A stretch of DNA of 64,000 nucleotides from Niastella sp. (lineage in GTDB: Bacteria; Bacteroidota; Bacteroidia; Chitinophagales; Chitinophagaceae), in contig JAGIBF010000046.1 of NCBI GenBank assembly GCA_017744515.1, forward strand, positions 1-64,000, given 5' to 3'. This document shows positions 25,463-37,674 of this stretch, one piece after another (position 1 is the first letter of the stretch; each line of letters starts with the position of its first letter). Below the pieces are notes generated by a model. It was not told the DNA's origin. It worked only from the letters and a program-made list of their open reading frames with translations, and made no database searches. Position numbers and translations under genes: made by a program.

Positions 25463-26488
25463 TTATGCAGGCTGGTTCAGTTGTTTTTCCAGTTGGTTCA
25501 CCCGTTGTACCAAGGTATCCAGGTTACGGAAGTGGATAAAGGCCTTTCGATACTTGTTGGCATCGAAGGCCGGAGAACCCATATAGGTTTCCCCTGCTTT
25601 TGTAATGCTTTTGGAAATACCGGATTGAGCCGTGATGATAGTATTATCAGCCACTTGCAGGTGACCAACGATGCCCACTTGTCCGCTAAACATACAGTTC
25701 TTACCGATCTTGGTAGAACCAGCTACCACACCGTGCGCAGCAAAGTAAGTATTCTCGCCTACTTCTACATTATGCGCAATATGGATCAGGTTATCAAACT
25801 TCACACCTTTGCGCAAAATGGTAGAGCCCAGGGTAGCACGATCGATGGCGCAGTTGGCGCCAATCTCCACATCATCCTCAATGATCACGTTACCGATCTG
25901 CGGCACTTTCTGGTGATCATTCTGCGGATTGAAACGGAAACCATCGCTTCCTATCACGGTGCCCGAGTGAATGATACAGTTTTGACCAATAACAGTCTCA
26001 GAATAGATCTTCACACCCGCAAACAAAGTGGTATTATCGCCGATCACGGCATTGTCACCTATATATACCTGTGGGTATATCTTTACATTGTTGCCTATTT
26101 TTGCGTTTTCTCCCACAAAGGAAAACTCACCGGCATAAATATCTTTCCCAACAGTGGCGCTTTCTGCAATAAAAGCCATTTTGGAAATACCTTTTTTATT
26201 CAGCTTTACCTGGTTGTACATTTCCAGCAGTTTGGTAAACGCAGCGCCGGGGTCAGCTACTCGTACCAGGGTAGTGGAGATGGGTGCCGTTGCCACAAAA
26301 TCCTTGCTAACGATTACCAGCGAAGCATTGGTTTTGTAAAGATGCGGCGTGTACAGCGGATTAGCCAGGAAGGAGATAGAACCGGGTTCGCCTTCTTCAA
26401 TTTTGGATAATTTACTGATCAGAACGTTCTCATCGCCTTCTATTTGCCCTTGTAGAAGGTCAGCTATTTGCCGGGCCGTAAATTTCAT
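25463..26488 (-). CDS. lpxD: UDP-3-O-(3-hydroxymyristoyl)glucosamine N-acyltransferase
   Basis: Hexapeptide repeats; [46 protein letters not shown]. Confidence 0.93.
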   Translation of the reverse strand: MKFTARQIADLLQGQIEGDENVLISKLSKIEEGEPGSISFLANPLYTPHLYKTNASLVIVSKDFVATAPISTTLVRVADPGAAFTKLLEMYNQVKLNKKGISKMAFIAESATVGKDIYAGEFSFVGENAKIGNNVKIYPQVYIGDNAVIGDNTTLFAGVKIYSETVIGQNCIIHSGTVIGSDGFRFNPQNDHQKVPQIGNVIIEDDVEIGANCAIDRATLGSTILRKGVKFDNLIHIAHNVEVGENTYFAAHGVVAGSTKIGKNCMFSGQVGIVGHLQVADNTIITAQSGISKSITKAGETYMGSPAFDANKYRKAFIHFRNLDTLVQRVNQLEKQLNQPA

Positions 26489-26641
26489 GTAATGTGTTTA
26501 GGTTGTTAAAGAAGTAGCATAAAAGGAGTATCCCGGCTAAAGATAACAGAATTAAATGGTGTGGAACACCTTTCCCGGTGGTACCGTTTTTGAAACACCT
26601 TTCTCAACAAACACGATTGTATCACTTTAAAATATTATTGT

Positions 26642-27220
26642 ATGGCAACGTTAACCGGAAAAAGAGTAGCCATTCTGACCGAAAACGGCTTCGAAGAAGT
26701 AGAGCTCACCAGCCCTAAGAAAGCGCTGGAAGAGGCAGGCGCAAAGGTAGATATCGTATCACCACAAGCGGAAAAAGTGAAAGCCTGGGACCACGACCAC
26801 TGGTCTATCGACGTGCCGGTAGATATACAAGTGGAGAAAGCGAAAGTGGAAGATTACGATGCATTGGTAATTCCGGGTGGGGTCATCAATCCTGACCAGA
26901 TGCGTATCAATAAACACTGTGTGGAGTTCGCACAACAATTCCTCGAAGCAGGCAAACCAGTCGCAGCCATCTGCCACGGACCTCAATTACTGATCGAAAC
27001 CGGCATGATCGATGGCCGTAATATGACATCCTATCCGTCCATTAAGTCGGACCTCCAAAATGCAGGTGTGATCTGGGTCGATAAGGAAGTCGTAACCGAC
27101 AATGGTCTCGTGACCAGCCGCAGCCCCAAAGACCTGCCGGCATTCAACAAAAAGATGATTGAAGAAATAAAAGAAGGAGTGCATTCACCTGCAGCCTATA
27201 CACCAGGCCCTGCACACTAA
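26642..27220 (+). CDS. DJ-1/PfpI family type 1 glutamine amidotransferase
   Basis: YDALVIPGGVINPDQMR, PVAAICHGPQLLIETG. Confidence 0.9.
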   Translation: MATLTGKRVAILTENGFEEVELTSPKKALEEAGAKVDIVSPQAEKVKAWDHDHWSIDVPVDIQVEKAKVEDYDALVIPGGVINPDQMRINKHCVEFAQQFLEAGKPVAAICHGPQLLIETGMIDGRNMTSYPSIKSDLQNAGVIWVDKEVVTDNGLVTSRSPKDLPAFNKKMIEEIKEGVHSPAAYTPGPAH

Positions 27221-27245
27221 GATCTTCGGCATGAACAGAAAGGAC

Positions 27246-27281
27246 AAGCCATGGTTAGCAATAACCGTGGCTTTCCTTTTT
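27246..27281. terminator. Intrinsic terminator between convergent genes
   Basis: 12-bp stem AAGCCATGGTTA/TAACCGTGGCTT followed by T-rich sequence. Confidence 0.7.
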
Positions 27282-27543
27282 ATAATTCAAGTCGAACATC
27301 ATCATAAAAAGGCTTTATCTGCCTGTTGACAAAAGTACCGGAAGAACCACCCGCCCTGATGGTCGTTCTGAGGTCTTCCCACACCTCTGGCTTAACGTGC
27401 AGGTAATGGTATACTTTACCACCTGTAAATTCTACCTCCAACACTTCTGAAACAGGAGAATAGTTGACATAAGTAGTCGTTTCTGAGGAAGGCGTATGTA
27501 TCCCATTCCTGTTGGTCAATCTTTTGCGTCTCATGTAAATCAT
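27280..27543 (-). CDS. KTSC domain-containing protein
   Basis: VNYSPVSEVLEVEFTGGKVYHYLHVKPEVWEDL. Confidence 0.75.
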   Translation of the reverse strand: MIYMRRKRLTNRNGIHTPSSETTTYVNYSPVSEVLEVEFTGGKVYHYLHVKPEVWEDLRTTIRAGGSSGTFVNRQIKPFYDDVRLEL

Positions 27544-27573
27544 GGCCTTGGCGTTTAATGCTTTTATAATAAT

Positions 27574-28908
27574 TCATTTTAGTATCCATCCCCGCGTATC
27601 ATCTGCACTTACATAGTAATAGTCGTTAAATACGCCCAATACCTGTAACGTTTTCTCTTTGGTAATAATGGCTTTGGAAGCAGCGAGCATATCAGGCTTA
27701 TCCAATAATCTTTGCGTTGAATCTGGCTTATAAGTGCGTAAAGGAGTTGTTATGGAGTTTACCGCATTGCCAACAACAAACCCCTCCCGTCCGTCGGGCA
27801 GTTTCACTTTATACCAGTCGCCGGTGGCAGATTGCAACTGCAATAAGGTGCCTGCCGGTGGACTTACCAGCCTGGCCGACTGTTTATCAGGCGAAGTATG
27901 TACTGCAGCATTGCGCTCACTGCGCCTGTATGTTTTCAGGTCATTGGCGGCCACCTGTACAGCAACGGGCTCAGAACGCTTAATATCGACAAAAGGCAGC
28001 GGATCGATAGCACCACCTGCTGCATAAATGCCAAAGTGCAGGTGCGGCGGCGTGGTACGTGCATTACCGGTATTCCCCATCAAACCAATAGTATCGCCCG
28101 GCAGCACACGCTGTCCTGCTGAAACCATTTGTGAATCGAGGTGAGCATAATACAGTACGAAGTCTTTTCCTTTCGGCCGCATGAACACTACTTTACCACC
28201 AAGGTTGTTGTTGGTAACCGACGTGATCGTTCCCTCTGCTGCTGCTAATAAAGGAGTGCGGAAAGCACTGAAGATATCGATGCCTTCATGACTGCGGGCC
28301 CCTCCATCGCGGGCAGCACCCCAAAAGCTGCTGATGCGTGGACGATCGATGGCTGCCACCGGAAAATCAAGGCTGGGACCAGTTCGAATCTCTAACGTAT
28401 ACTCACCACCAGCCAGCAATTCAGGTTGCAGACGCAGGAGATATTCTCCATCTTTTGTAACCTCATAATTCAGTCCTGCTGCTGCAGTGTCTGCTGCTGC
28501 CATCAATTTGGGTTGTTCATTCGCTACAGGTTGCCACAGGTCGAGAAAAAGCACAAAACCGGCAGTCGGTTTTTTTGTAAGTAATATGAGAATCTTATCA
28601 CCCCGTCGGGCAGTGAACCGGTAGCCTGCTGCTTCCGGCTCTGCCGCATCAAAATAGCCGACTTCCTTATAAGGTAGTTTGATAGCAAGTGGTTGAGTTA
28701 ATCCTTTGCCGGCAGCGGTAAACCAATTCTGTCCCAGGGAAGTTTCTTTGAGGCCGGCATTGCTGATCTTATCAGCATAACGTTCGTGGGCAGTTTTCCC
28801 CGCAAATAAACCGCGATTAGGCGCCGAACAAGCTATGAAAACAAGGCATGCCAGCATGGATACCAGTACGGTAGCGGGGAGCCAGCTTTTTATTGGATGG
28901 GATACCAT
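27574..28908 (-). CDS. M23 family metallopeptidase with SH3-like domain
   Basis: RSHEGIDIFSAFRTPLLAAAEGTI, GNTGNARTTPPHLHFGIY. Confidence 0.88.
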   Translation of the reverse strand: MVSHPIKSWLPATVLVSMLACLVFIACSAPNRGLFAGKTAHERYADKISNAGLKETSLGQNWFTAAGKGLTQPLAIKLPYKEVGYFDAAEPEAAGYRFTARRGDKILILLTKKPTAGFVLFLDLWQPVANEQPKLMAAADTAAAGLNYEVTKDGEYLLRLQPELLAGGEYTLEIRTGPSLDFPVAAIDRPRISSFWGAARDGGARSHEGIDIFSAFRTPLLAAAEGTITSVTNNNLGGKVVFMRPKGKDFVLYYAHLDSQMVSAGQRVLPGDTIGLMGNTGNARTTPPHLHFGIYAAGGAIDPLPFVDIKRSEPVAVQVAANDLKTYRRSERNAAVHTSPDKQSARLVSPPAGTLLQLQSATGDWYKVKLPDGREGFVVGNAVNSITTPLRTYKPDSTQRLLDKPDMLAASKAIITKEKTLQVLGVFNDYYYVSADDTRGWILK

Positions 28909-29093
28909 GTACGTTCTTTTACCTGATAATAGCTATAAAATTCCTGTGCCGCAGTGCCCAAAACATGATTTAGTAGATTTTTAAGAATTAAGAAGTATGA
29001 CTATCTCCCGCCCTGGTTCCTGTCCTCACGAACCCGATAGAAGCCATCAACCTGTGGCTGCTGTTTTGCAGTTACGTATTAAACATTCGAAAC

Positions 29094-29825
29094 ATGCCTG
29101 AAGGTCCCAGCATTGTGATCTTAAAAGAAGAGTTACAGGCTTTTAAAGGCAAAAAGATCCTCGACGCGGGCGGTTATGGCCGGATCGACGCAGAGAAACT
29201 GATCAACCAAACGGTGGTGGACCTTAAAACCTGGGGTAAGCATTTACTGATCTGTTTGCCCAAACTCACCCTGCGCGTGCACCTGCTGTTATTCGGCAAG
29301 TACACGATCGATAAGCCGAAGAAAGCCAACCCTACTTTATTCCTGAAGTTTAGAAATGGTACACTGTACTTCTATACCGTGGCGGTGAAAATGATTGAGG
29401 AAGATCTCGACGAAGTATACGACTGGTCTGCCGACGTGATGAACAAACATTGGGACGCCGCAGCCGCCCGCAAGAAGTTAAAAGCAAAGCCAGATATGCT
29501 GATCTGCGACGCCCTGCTGGATCAGGACATCTTTGCTGGTGCCGGCAATATTTTCAAAAATGAGGTCTTGTTCCGTACGCGCGTACATCCTAAAAGCAAA
29601 GTTGGAAAGATACCTCCGCGCAAGTTGAGCGCGATCATTAAAGAAATGCCTGTCTATGCTTTCGACTTCCTGAAATGGAAAAAAGCTTTTGTACTTCAAA
29701 AACATTGGGAAGCACATACGAAGAAGATATGCCCGCGCTGCGATATCCCGCTCGTTAAAGAATATACCGGCAAGACAAAGCGCAGGAGCTTTTATTGCAG
29801 GAACTGCCAGGTGCTGTATAAATGA
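29094..29825 (+). CDS. Fpg/Nei family DNA glycosylase / endonuclease VIII-like
   Basis: MPEGPSIVILKEEL, DALLDQDIFAGAGNIFKNEVLF, C-terminal zinc-finger CPRCDIPL...YCRNCQ. Confidence 0.88.
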   Translation: MPEGPSIVILKEELQAFKGKKILDAGGYGRIDAEKLINQTVVDLKTWGKHLLICLPKLTLRVHLLLFGKYTIDKPKKANPTLFLKFRNGTLYFYTVAVKMIEEDLDEVYDWSADVMNKHWDAAAARKKLKAKPDMLICDALLDQDIFAGAGNIFKNEVLFRTRVHPKSKVGKIPPRKLSAIIKEMPVYAFDFLKWKKAFVLQKHWEAHTKKICPRCDIPLVKEYTGKTKRRSFYCRNCQVLYK

Positions 29826-29886
29826 ACGCAGAAAATTGGATATCACAATTTGTGATATCCAATTACAAACTGGCACGACTTTTATG

Positions 29887-30411
29887 ACTTCTTTCCCAAA
29901 CCTTTTACTTATGGATGGGAAACAAATATGCGCCGCCTACGCAGAAGAAATGAAAGCAGAATCTGTAGCCACCCGGAAATGTCTTGAACGCATACCCGAA
30001 AGTGTATACAAATTCAAGCCACATGAAAAATCTATGGAAATGGGCTACCTCACCTTGCTGGTGGCCGAGATCCCCAAATGGATCAGGGATATGATCGAAG
30101 GAGGTGTTATCAACTTCCAGTCGTATAGCCACTTCCAGTTAAGCACCACGGAGCAACTGCTGGCCCATTACGATGAAAATATCGAAGGAGCCATCAAATC
30201 ACTGTCGAATATTACCGATGAAAAGTTAGCTAAACCTTTCGAGCTTAAGAATGGCGATCAACTGCTGTGGACTTCTCCCATGGCAGAAGCACTTGGCAAT
30301 ACCATCAACCATTGGGTTCACCACCGTGGACAGCTCACGGTATACATGCGCCTCAATGACATTGCAGTACCCTCTATTTATGGACCCTCAGCAGATGACA
30401 AGGGCTTTTAG
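29887..30411 (+). CDS. DinB family protein
   Basis: CLERIPESVYKFKPHEKSMEMGYLTLLVAEIPKWI, NHWVHHRGQLTVYMRL; ORF track start at 29689 lies inside the upstream gene. Confidence 0.8.
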   Translation, partial: TSFPNLLLMDGKQICAAYAEEMKAESVATRKCLERIPESVYKFKPHEKSMEMGYLTLLVAEIPKWIRDMIEGGVINFQSYSHFQLSTTEQLLAHYDENIEGAIKSLSNITDEKLAKPFELKNGDQLLWTSPMAEALGNTINHWVHHRGQLTVYMRLNDIAVPSIYGPSADDKGF

Positions 30412-30422
30412 GCGTCTGAACA

Positions 30423-33400
30423 CTACATATTCCTCCGGTACTGCCCTCCTACCTGGTAAAGCGCATTGGTAATCTGGCCAAGCGAGCAGTATTTCACGGT
30501 TTCCATTAATTCAGTAAAGAGATTACCGTTATTGATGGCCACATTTTTGAGCCTGTTCAACATCTCTGCACACTGTTGTTCATTCCGCTTCTGGAATGCT
30601 TGCAGATTTTGTATTTGTTGTTCTTTCTCTTCGGTAGTACTGCGTATTACTTCCTGTGGTATGATAGTAGGACTTCCTTTCTTATTGAGGAAGGTATTTA
30701 CGCCTACAATGGGCAACTCTCCACTATGCTTGAGACTTTCATAGTAGAGACTCTCCTCCTGTATCTTATTACGCTGGTACATTCGCTCCATAGCCCCCAA
30801 TACACCACCGCGGTCAGTCAGGCGATCGAACTCCGCCAGCACAGCCTCTTCCACCAGGTCAGTCAATTCCTCGATGAGGAAAGAGCCCTGTATGAAGTTC
30901 TCCGTTTTGGCAGTACCCAGCTCGCGGTTGATGATGAGCTGGATGGCCATCGCACGACGCACACTTTCTTCAGTAGGAGTAGTGATGGCCTCATCGTACG
31001 CGTTTGTGTGCAGGCTGTTGCAGTTGTCGTAAATAGCATACAGCGCCTGCAATGTGGTACGTATATCGTTGAAGTCGATTTCCTGAGCATGGAGGCTTCT
31101 GCCTGACGTCTGAATATGGTATTTCAGCTTCTGTGACCTGTCATTGCCTTTGTATTTATCCTTCATGGCCTTGGCCCAGATGCGGCGGGCCACCCGGCCA
31201 ATCACACTATACTCTGCATCCATACCGTTGCTGAAGAAGAAAGACAGGTTAGGCGCAAAGTCATCGATGTTCATACCCCGGCTCAGATAATACTCTACAT
31301 ACGTAAACCCATTGGCCAGCGTAAAGGCCAGCTGAGTAATCGGGTTGGCGCCGGCTTCGGCAATATGATAACCACTGATGCTCACACTATAAAAGTTACG
31401 CACCTTCTGATCAATGAAATACTCCTGCACATCGCCCATCAGCTTTAGCGCAAATTCGGTACTGAAGATGCAGGTGTTCTGCGCCTGGTCTTCTTTCAGA
31501 ATGTCCGCCTGCACAGTACCCCTCACTTGCGACAGTGCTTCAGCTTTCAGTTTTGCATACACATCAGCAGGCAGTACTTCATCACCACTCATGCCCAATA
31601 GCTTCAATCCAAGCCCACTATTGCCTTCAGGCAACCGTTCAGGAGCAGAAGGATTGTAATAAGCAGGCTTGGGCAGGTGTTTGAACTTATCGGCCATCTT
31701 TTTATTGATCGCATCCCATTGTCCATTCGCTTCTATCCATTTCTCACACAGCTGATCGATGGCAGCATTCATGAAAAAAGCCAGCAGGATAGGAGCAGGG
31801 CCATTGATGGTCATGCTTACCGATGTTTTAGGATCGCAGAGATCGAAACCACTATATAGTTTCTTGGCGTCATCAACAGTGGCAATGCTTACGCCGCTGT
31901 TGCCAACCTTGCCATAGATGTCCGGACGATGTGCCGGATCCTCCCCATACAGCGTTACACTATCGAAAGCGGTTGAGAGACGCTTGGCCGGCTGATCCAC
32001 CGACACATAGTGAAAGCGTTTGTTGGTACGCTCAGGACCACCTTCTCCCGCAAACATACGGGTAGGGTCTTCGCCCTGGCGCTTCAATTCAAATACACCA
32101 GCTGTGTAAGGAAATTCACCGGGCAGGTTTTCCTGCAATAGCCAGCGCAGGATATCACCCCAGTCTTTGAATTTGGGTAACACTACTTTTGGAATGCGGG
32201 TGCCGCTTAGCGTTTTAGTGGTAAGCGGTTGCCTGATCACTTTGTCCCGCACCTGGTATTCAAAAAAGTCAGCCTTGTATTTCTTTACGATGGCCGGCCA
32301 CTGATCGATCAGATGTTTACAGGCAGGATTGAGCTTTGCTTCAAAGTTCTTTTGCAATTGCTGAAGATCGGTGATGTAAGAAGCATTCGTACCGGCAGCT
32401 TCTATTACACCATTGAGTTGATACAGCTTTGAGGCGATGGTACATTGCTCCTGCACCCACGCATCATAACCACGGCTCGCTTCAGCAATCTCAGCAAGGT
32501 AGCGCACCCGCTTGGGCGGTATGATCTGGCTCTTGGTACTGGTATCTTTAGTATGAGGATGCAGGTCGATGGTTCCAAACTCAACGCCGGTCTTTTTCTT
32601 CAGCACGATCATGAGCTTTTCAAACAGCTCATTCACACCGGCATCGTTGAACTGTGCAGCGATGGTTCCTATTACGGGTATCTCTTCATCCTTTGCCATG
32701 AAGAGATTGTGGTTGCGCTTATATTGCTTGCGCACATCATGCAACGCATCAAGCGCTCCCGCTTTATCAAATTTGTTGATGCAGATAACATCTGCATAAT
32801 CGAGCATATTGATCTTCTCCAGCTGAGACGCGGCGCCATATTCCGGCGTCATCACATAGAGACTTACGTCACAATAATCGAGGATGCTCACATCACTTTG
32901 CCCCACACCGGCACTTTCAAGAATAATGAAATCGAACCCGGCAGCTTTGCAGATGTTAACAGCATCCTGTACATATTTACTCAGCGCCACATCACTTTCG
33001 CGGGTAGCAAGCGAACGCATATAAGCACGCGGCGAATGAATACTGTTCATGCGAATACGGTCGCCCAATAGCGCGCCGCCCGTCTTTTTCCGGGAAGGAT
33101 CTACCGAAACAACAGCAATGGTCTTATCGGCAAATGCATTGAGGTAGCGGCGCACGATCTCATCGGTAACAGATGATTTACCAGCGCCGCCGGTGCCGGT
33201 AATTCCTAATACAGGCGGCTGCGTAGTAGTCGTAGCGGTCGTTTCCTCATTACCATTCCTGTTATTCTCTGCATTGGAAATGCTACGCGCTATACGGCGG
33301 ATATCTTTCCACTCGCCGAGCTTCATGGCCGTTTTAAAATTGGCGGGATCACCATTCACGGGAAAGTCACACATCTTCACCACTTCTTCGATCATGCCTT

Positions 33401-33782
33401 CCAGACCAAGTTTACGGCCATCATCCGGACTATATATTTTGGTGATGCCATAACGGTGCAGCTCTTCTATTTCCTGCGGCAGGATGGTGCCGCCGCCACC
33501 GCCGAATATTTTTATATGCCCGCAGCCATTCTCGTCGAGCAGGTCCTTCATGTATTTGAAAAACTCGACGTGGCCGCCTTGATAGCTGGTAATAGCAATA
33601 CCCTGCGCATCCTCTTCAATAGCACATTCCACTATTTCAGCAACAGAACGGTTATGGCCAAGGTGGATGATCTCAGCACCTTTGGCCTGCATGATGCGGC
33701 GCATGATGTTGATAGCAGCATCATGCCCATCAAAGAGAGACGCCGCCGTTACAATGCGAACAGTATTATTAGTGAAACTCAT
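30423..33782 (-). CDS. icmF: Fused isobutyryl-CoA mutase (B12-binding, G-protein chaperone, mutase domains)
   Basis: B12 domain [30 protein letters not shown]-loop [16 protein letters not shown], mutase domain; 1119 aa. Confidence 0.92.
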   Translation of the reverse strand: MSFTNNTVRIVTAASLFDGHDAAINIMRRIMQAKGAEIIHLGHNRSVAEIVECAIEEDAQGIAITSYQGGHVEFFKYMKDLLDENGCGHIKIFGGGGGTILPQEIEELHRYGITKIYSPDDGRKLGLEGMIEEVVKMCDFPVNGDPANFKTAMKLGEWKDIRRIARSISNAENNRNGNEETTATTTTQPPVLGITGTGGAGKSSVTDEIVRRYLNAFADKTIAVVSVDPSRKKTGGALLGDRIRMNSIHSPRAYMRSLATRESDVALSKYVQDAVNICKAAGFDFIILESAGVGQSDVSILDYCDVSLYVMTPEYGAASQLEKINMLDYADVICINKFDKAGALDALHDVRKQYKRNHNLFMAKDEEIPVIGTIAAQFNDAGVNELFEKLMIVLKKKTGVEFGTIDLHPHTKDTSTKSQIIPPKRVRYLAEIAEASRGYDAWVQEQCTIASKLYQLNGVIEAAGTNASYITDLQQLQKNFEAKLNPACKHLIDQWPAIVKKYKADFFEYQVRDKVIRQPLTTKTLSGTRIPKVVLPKFKDWGDILRWLLQENLPGEFPYTAGVFELKRQGEDPTRMFAGEGGPERTNKRFHYVSVDQPAKRLSTAFDSVTLYGEDPAHRPDIYGKVGNSGVSIATVDDAKKLYSGFDLCDPKTSVSMTINGPAPILLAFFMNAAIDQLCEKWIEANGQWDAINKKMADKFKHLPKPAYYNPSAPERLPEGNSGLGLKLLGMSGDEVLPADVYAKLKAEALSQVRGTVQADILKEDQAQNTCIFSTEFALKLMGDVQEYFIDQKVRNFYSVSISGYHIAEAGANPITQLAFTLANGFTYVEYYLSRGMNIDDFAPNLSFFFSNGMDAEYSVIGRVARRIWAKAMKDKYKGNDRSQKLKYHIQTSGRSLHAQEIDFNDIRTTLQALYAIYDNCNSLHTNAYDEAITTPTEESVRRAMAIQLIINRELGTAKTENFIQGSFLIEELTDLVEEAVLAEFDRLTDRGGVLGAMERMYQRNKIQEESLYYESLKHSGELPIVGVNTFLNKKGSPTIIPQEVIRSTTEEKEQQIQNLQAFQKRNEQQCAEMLNRLKNVAINNGNLFTELMETVKYCSLGQITNALYQVGGQYRRNM

Positions 33783-33908
33783 ATCAAGTAGTAATTACGA
33801 TCCGGAAGCGAAGTTAGTTCAAAAAACTAATGAGTGTTAGCCATTTCGTAATTTGGTTCCCTAAACGATTAAAATGGAGTAGCTTAGACGTATAAAACGA
33901 TACGCTCC

Positions 33909-34733
33909 ATGGTCATTGATGCACACGTACACTTTTGGAAATTCGACAAGAAAAGAGATGCCTGGATCACGAACGATATGAAGATCCTGCAACAGGATTA
34001 CCTGCCCGAACACCTGGCGCCTACCCTCAAAAGAAATGGCGTGGATGGAGTGGTAGCGGTTCAGGCCAGCCAGGAAGAAGTAGAAACGAGATTCTTGTCC
34101 GAGTTGGCTGTTACTCACCCGATCATCAAAGGCGTGGTAGGTTGGATCGACCTCCAGGCAGATAACATTACTGAGCGACTGGAACATTTCACCCGGTACA
34201 GCAGCATCAGGGGTTACCGCCATGTGGTACAGGCCGAGCCAGACGATTTTTTATTACGCCCCAATTTTCAACGTGGTGTACGGGCGCTGAAACCTTACAA
34301 CTATACCTATGATGTGCTGATCTATCATAACCAGCTGAAGCCGGCCATTGAGTTTGTATCCCAATTCCCCGATCAAAAGCTGATCATCGACCATTGCGCC
34401 AAGCCAGATATCAGGCATAAGAAGATAGACGAGTGGAAAGTGTTGATGAAAGAGATCGCACAACAGCCGAACGTGTATTGTAAGCTGTCGGGCCTCTTTA
34501 CAGAAGCAGCCTGGAAAACCTGGAGCTCCGCCGAGTTCTACCCCTACCTCGATGTAGTGTTCGAAGCATTTGGAACCGACCGATTGGTATTTGGCAGCGA
34601 CTGGCCGGTGATGCTGTTAAGCGGCATCTATGTACAGTGGAAGAGCCTGCTGGAAAAGTACATGGAAAACTTCGAAGCGGAGGAAAAAGAGAAAGTGTTT
34701 GGACTGAATGCAAAGGCATTCTACAATTTGTAA
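33909..34733 (+). CDS. Amidohydrolase family protein (L-fuconolactonase-like)
   Basis: MVIDAHVHFWKFDKKRDAWI, LIIDHCAKP, RLVFGSDWPV. Confidence 0.88.
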   Translation: MVIDAHVHFWKFDKKRDAWITNDMKILQQDYLPEHLAPTLKRNGVDGVVAVQASQEEVETRFLSELAVTHPIIKGVVGWIDLQADNITERLEHFTRYSSIRGYRHVVQAEPDDFLLRPNFQRGVRALKPYNYTYDVLIYHNQLKPAIEFVSQFPDQKLIIDHCAKPDIRHKKIDEWKVLMKEIAQQPNVYCKLSGLFTEAAWKTWSSAEFYPYLDVVFEAFGTDRLVFGSDWPVMLLSGIYVQWKSLLEKYMENFEAEEKEKVFGLNAKAFYNL

Positions 34734-34829
34734 GCGAAGTGAGTTAGAAATGCAGGTAGCCGGCTCTGCGAGGCTTGCAGCCCTATTACAGGGCCTGGGC
34801 CCTAACAACGACAGGGAAAATCATTCAAC

Positions 34830-36872
34830 ATGTCGATACGATTGCTTTGTTGCCATTGCCTGCTATGTATTGTATTGATCCTTCCCAAATACACGCCAGC
34901 CCAGGCCCCCTGGAAAGTACGCGCCACTACCATCAACCCCGCAGACTATTATGGCATCACTGTTGCCAACGGCATGATCGGTGTGGTATCATCACCCGAA
35001 CCATTTAAAGTAAAAGATGTAGTGCTCGCCGGCGCCTACGACCTGTACGGTCGCGGCAGGGTAAGCAACTTCCTGCGCAGCTTCAACCTGCTGAACATGT
35101 ACCTCGATATCGATGGGCAGCGGATAAGCAGCAAAGGTGTCAGCAATATGCAGCAGGAGCTCGACTTGCGGCATGCGAGCTTTACCACCTCATTCGATTA
35201 TGGCGATAAAGCAACTGTCTCTTATTCTTATTATTCCTTAAGGCATTTGCCTTTTACCGTATTGATGGACATTACCATTACGGCGAAGAAGAACATCAAT
35301 ATAAGCGCCGCCAGCGTAATGGAAGCACCAGACGCTTTAAAAGAAGTACAAAACTATTACAATGAAATAGACAGGCCGCATGTTGTACTCAGCCTGCTCA
35401 CTTCCACAGCACTAAGTCCCACCGGCAAATTGCAGCTATGCGCCTCCAATACCTTCCTGTTTGCCGAGCCACACGGACAGGAGCCGCGCGTCATTCATGA
35501 GATGTGGGACAACAACATGCACCTCATGAAATTCAGTCGCACATTGCAGGCCGGGCAAACATACCGGTTCTCTATCGCGGGTAGTTCTATCACGTCCGCC
35601 CACCACGATGACCCGTTGAATGAAGCAGAACGTCTCACCATTTTTGCCCGCCTCGAAGGCAGGGACCGCCTGCTCCGGTTTCACAACAAAGCCTGGGATG
35701 AACTTTGGAAAAGCGACATCACCATCGAGGGCGATGCACAAAGCCAGCAGGATATTCATAGCATGTTATATCACCTGTACTCCTTTAGCCGCGAAGGCAC
35801 AGCACTCTCCCCTTCACCGATGGGGCTGAGTGGACTGGGATACAATGGTCACGTATTCTGGGATACGGAATTGTGGATGTATCCGGCCCTGCTGGTACTG
35901 CATCCGGAAATCGCGAAGTCGATGGTAGAATACCGGTTTCAACGGTTGGAAGCAGCCAAACGTAATGCTTTTGCCCATGGCTACAAAGGCGCCATGTTTC
36001 CCTGGGAAAGCGCGGGTACAGGTGTCGAAGAAACACCGGTATGGGCATTGAGCGGTCCCTTCGAACACCACATTACTGCCGACGTTGCCTTTGCCGCCTG
36101 GAATTACTACGCAGTAACACAGGATAAGAATTGGCTGCGTACTACAGGCTGGCCATTACTCTCAGCCACTGCCGACTTCTGGGCCAGCCGGGTAGAACGC
36201 AATGGCCCCGGCAAATACGATATTAAGAATGTAGTAGCAGCTGATGAATGGGCCGAAAATGTAGACAACAACGCTTTCACCAACGCCGCTGCCAAAGCCA
36301 ATCTGCAATACGCTACCGAAGCAGCCAAACTGCTGGGTATAACACCCGATCCGGATTGGATTCACGTAGCCAATAACATTCCCATTCTCAAAATGGAAGA
36401 TGGTGTCACCCGCGAACACGCCAGCTACAACGGTGAAGGCATCAAGCAAGCCGATGTAAACCTGCTGGCCTATCCCCTTAAAGAGATCACCGATCCCAAA
36501 CAAATACGCAAAGACCTCAACTATTATGAGACCCGCGTGCCCAACGAAGGTACACCGGCCATGACACACGCTGTTTTTGCACTATTGTATGCACGCCTGG
36601 GTGAAGGAGAAAAAGCCTACCAGGTATTTAAAGAAGCCTACCAGCCCAACCTCAATCCACCTTTCCGGGTAATCGCAGAAACCAAAGGCGGCACCAACCC
36701 CTATTTTACCACCGGCGCCGGAGGCATGATACAAAGCATCCTGATGGGCTTCGGCGGATTGGACATTACCCCCAAAGGCATTGTACAGGTAAAGTCAAAA
36801 TTACCAGCTCTATGGAAGAGCCTTACTATCACCGGAATAGGCGTGGAAAAGAAAACCGTTGTGGTGAAATAA
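34830..36872 (+). CDS. Glycoside hydrolase family 65-like protein
   Basis: GHVFWDTELWMYPALLVLHPE, KGAMFPWESAGTG, VVAADEWAENVDNNAFTN. Confidence 0.82.
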   Translation: MSIRLLCCHCLLCIVLILPKYTPAQAPWKVRATTINPADYYGITVANGMIGVVSSPEPFKVKDVVLAGAYDLYGRGRVSNFLRSFNLLNMYLDIDGQRISSKGVSNMQQELDLRHASFTTSFDYGDKATVSYSYYSLRHLPFTVLMDITITAKKNINISAASVMEAPDALKEVQNYYNEIDRPHVVLSLLTSTALSPTGKLQLCASNTFLFAEPHGQEPRVIHEMWDNNMHLMKFSRTLQAGQTYRFSIAGSSITSAHHDDPLNEAERLTIFARLEGRDRLLRFHNKAWDELWKSDITIEGDAQSQQDIHSMLYHLYSFSREGTALSPSPMGLSGLGYNGHVFWDTELWMYPALLVLHPEIAKSMVEYRFQRLEAAKRNAFAHGYKGAMFPWESAGTGVEETPVWALSGPFEHHITADVAFAAWNYYAVTQDKNWLRTTGWPLLSATADFWASRVERNGPGKYDIKNVVAADEWAENVDNNAFTNAAAKANLQYATEAAKLLGITPDPDWIHVANNIPILKMEDGVTREHASYNGEGIKQADVNLLAYPLKEITDPKQIRKDLNYYETRVPNEGTPAMTHAVFALLYARLGEGEKAYQVFKEAYQPNLNPPFRVIAETKGGTNPYFTTGAGGMIQSILMGFGGLDITPKGIVQVKSKLPALWKSLTITGIGVEKKTVVVK

Positions 36873-36991
36873 GAAGCACCCGGAAGTAAGCATTGTGCCA
36901 AACGGTGCTCCAAATGCAGGTCCAGCCTTTAAAATATTTATACTTTTAATATAATTTCTTATATTGTGTATGGTTCACACTAACGACTGCT

Positions 36992-37546
36992 TTGAAAAAA
37001 CTTGCTGCCATACTACTAATGGGAATGCTATTCTTCAACTGGTTCGGCTACCGCATCCTCGCAGATATTCTACAACAACAAGCAGATACACAACTGGAAG
37101 CACGTCTCGATCAAAATGATTACGACGAATCGCAACTGATCGAATTACGCGTAACACTTGATTTACCCTATCAGACCAATTGGACCGGTTTCGAACGCGT
37201 AGATGGCGAAATAGAGATCAACGGTATTCACTATAAATATGTAAAACGCAAAGTGCAGGACGGACAACTCGTATTGATGTGCCTGCCCAATGAAGAAAAG
37301 ATGCGTCTGCAAACAGCCCGCGACGATTTCTTCAAGCTGGTCAATGACCTGCAACACCCCTCACAAAGTAAAAAGTCAGACAACCATTCGCTATCCTTTA
37401 ATAGTTTCTCTACGGAGTATTGGTCGCAAAAGAACGATTGGCAACTTGCCAGCTTTTCGGCAGAACCATTGCAATACCGCAATGCCAATGCCATCCTGAA
37501 AACAAACAACTACACCTCCACACCGGAACAGCCCCCGGAAGCCTGA
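36992..37546 (+). CDS. Hypothetical protein, 184 aa, N-terminal TM/signal
   Basis: Intact ORF with hydrophobic N-terminus. Confidence 0.5.
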   Translation: MKKLAAILLMGMLFFNWFGYRILADILQQQADTQLEARLDQNDYDESQLIELRVTLDLPYQTNWTGFERVDGEIEINGIHYKYVKRKVQDGQLVLMCLPNEEKMRLQTARDDFFKLVNDLQHPSQSKKSDNHSLSFNSFSTEYWSQKNDWQLASFSAEPLQYRNANAILKTNNYTSTPEQPPEA

Positions 37547-37674
37547 GTCATTGCCTTTTCCCTTGCAACACGCCCGGCATTTATCAGCCCGGTCACTATC
37601 TGTTATCATTTAACTGACGTTATTATCGACACGCTGGTATATCCCCAGCCATTCACCAACATCCGTTTCTATTC

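Noticed and set aside
30423-33782. Fused B12/G-protein/mutase as novel architecture
   Set aside because: Matches the established IcmF fusion family.
30576-33791. Multiple + strand ORFs opposite icmF
   Set aside because: Antisense shadow ORFs; the minus frame is a 1119-aa multi-domain protein.
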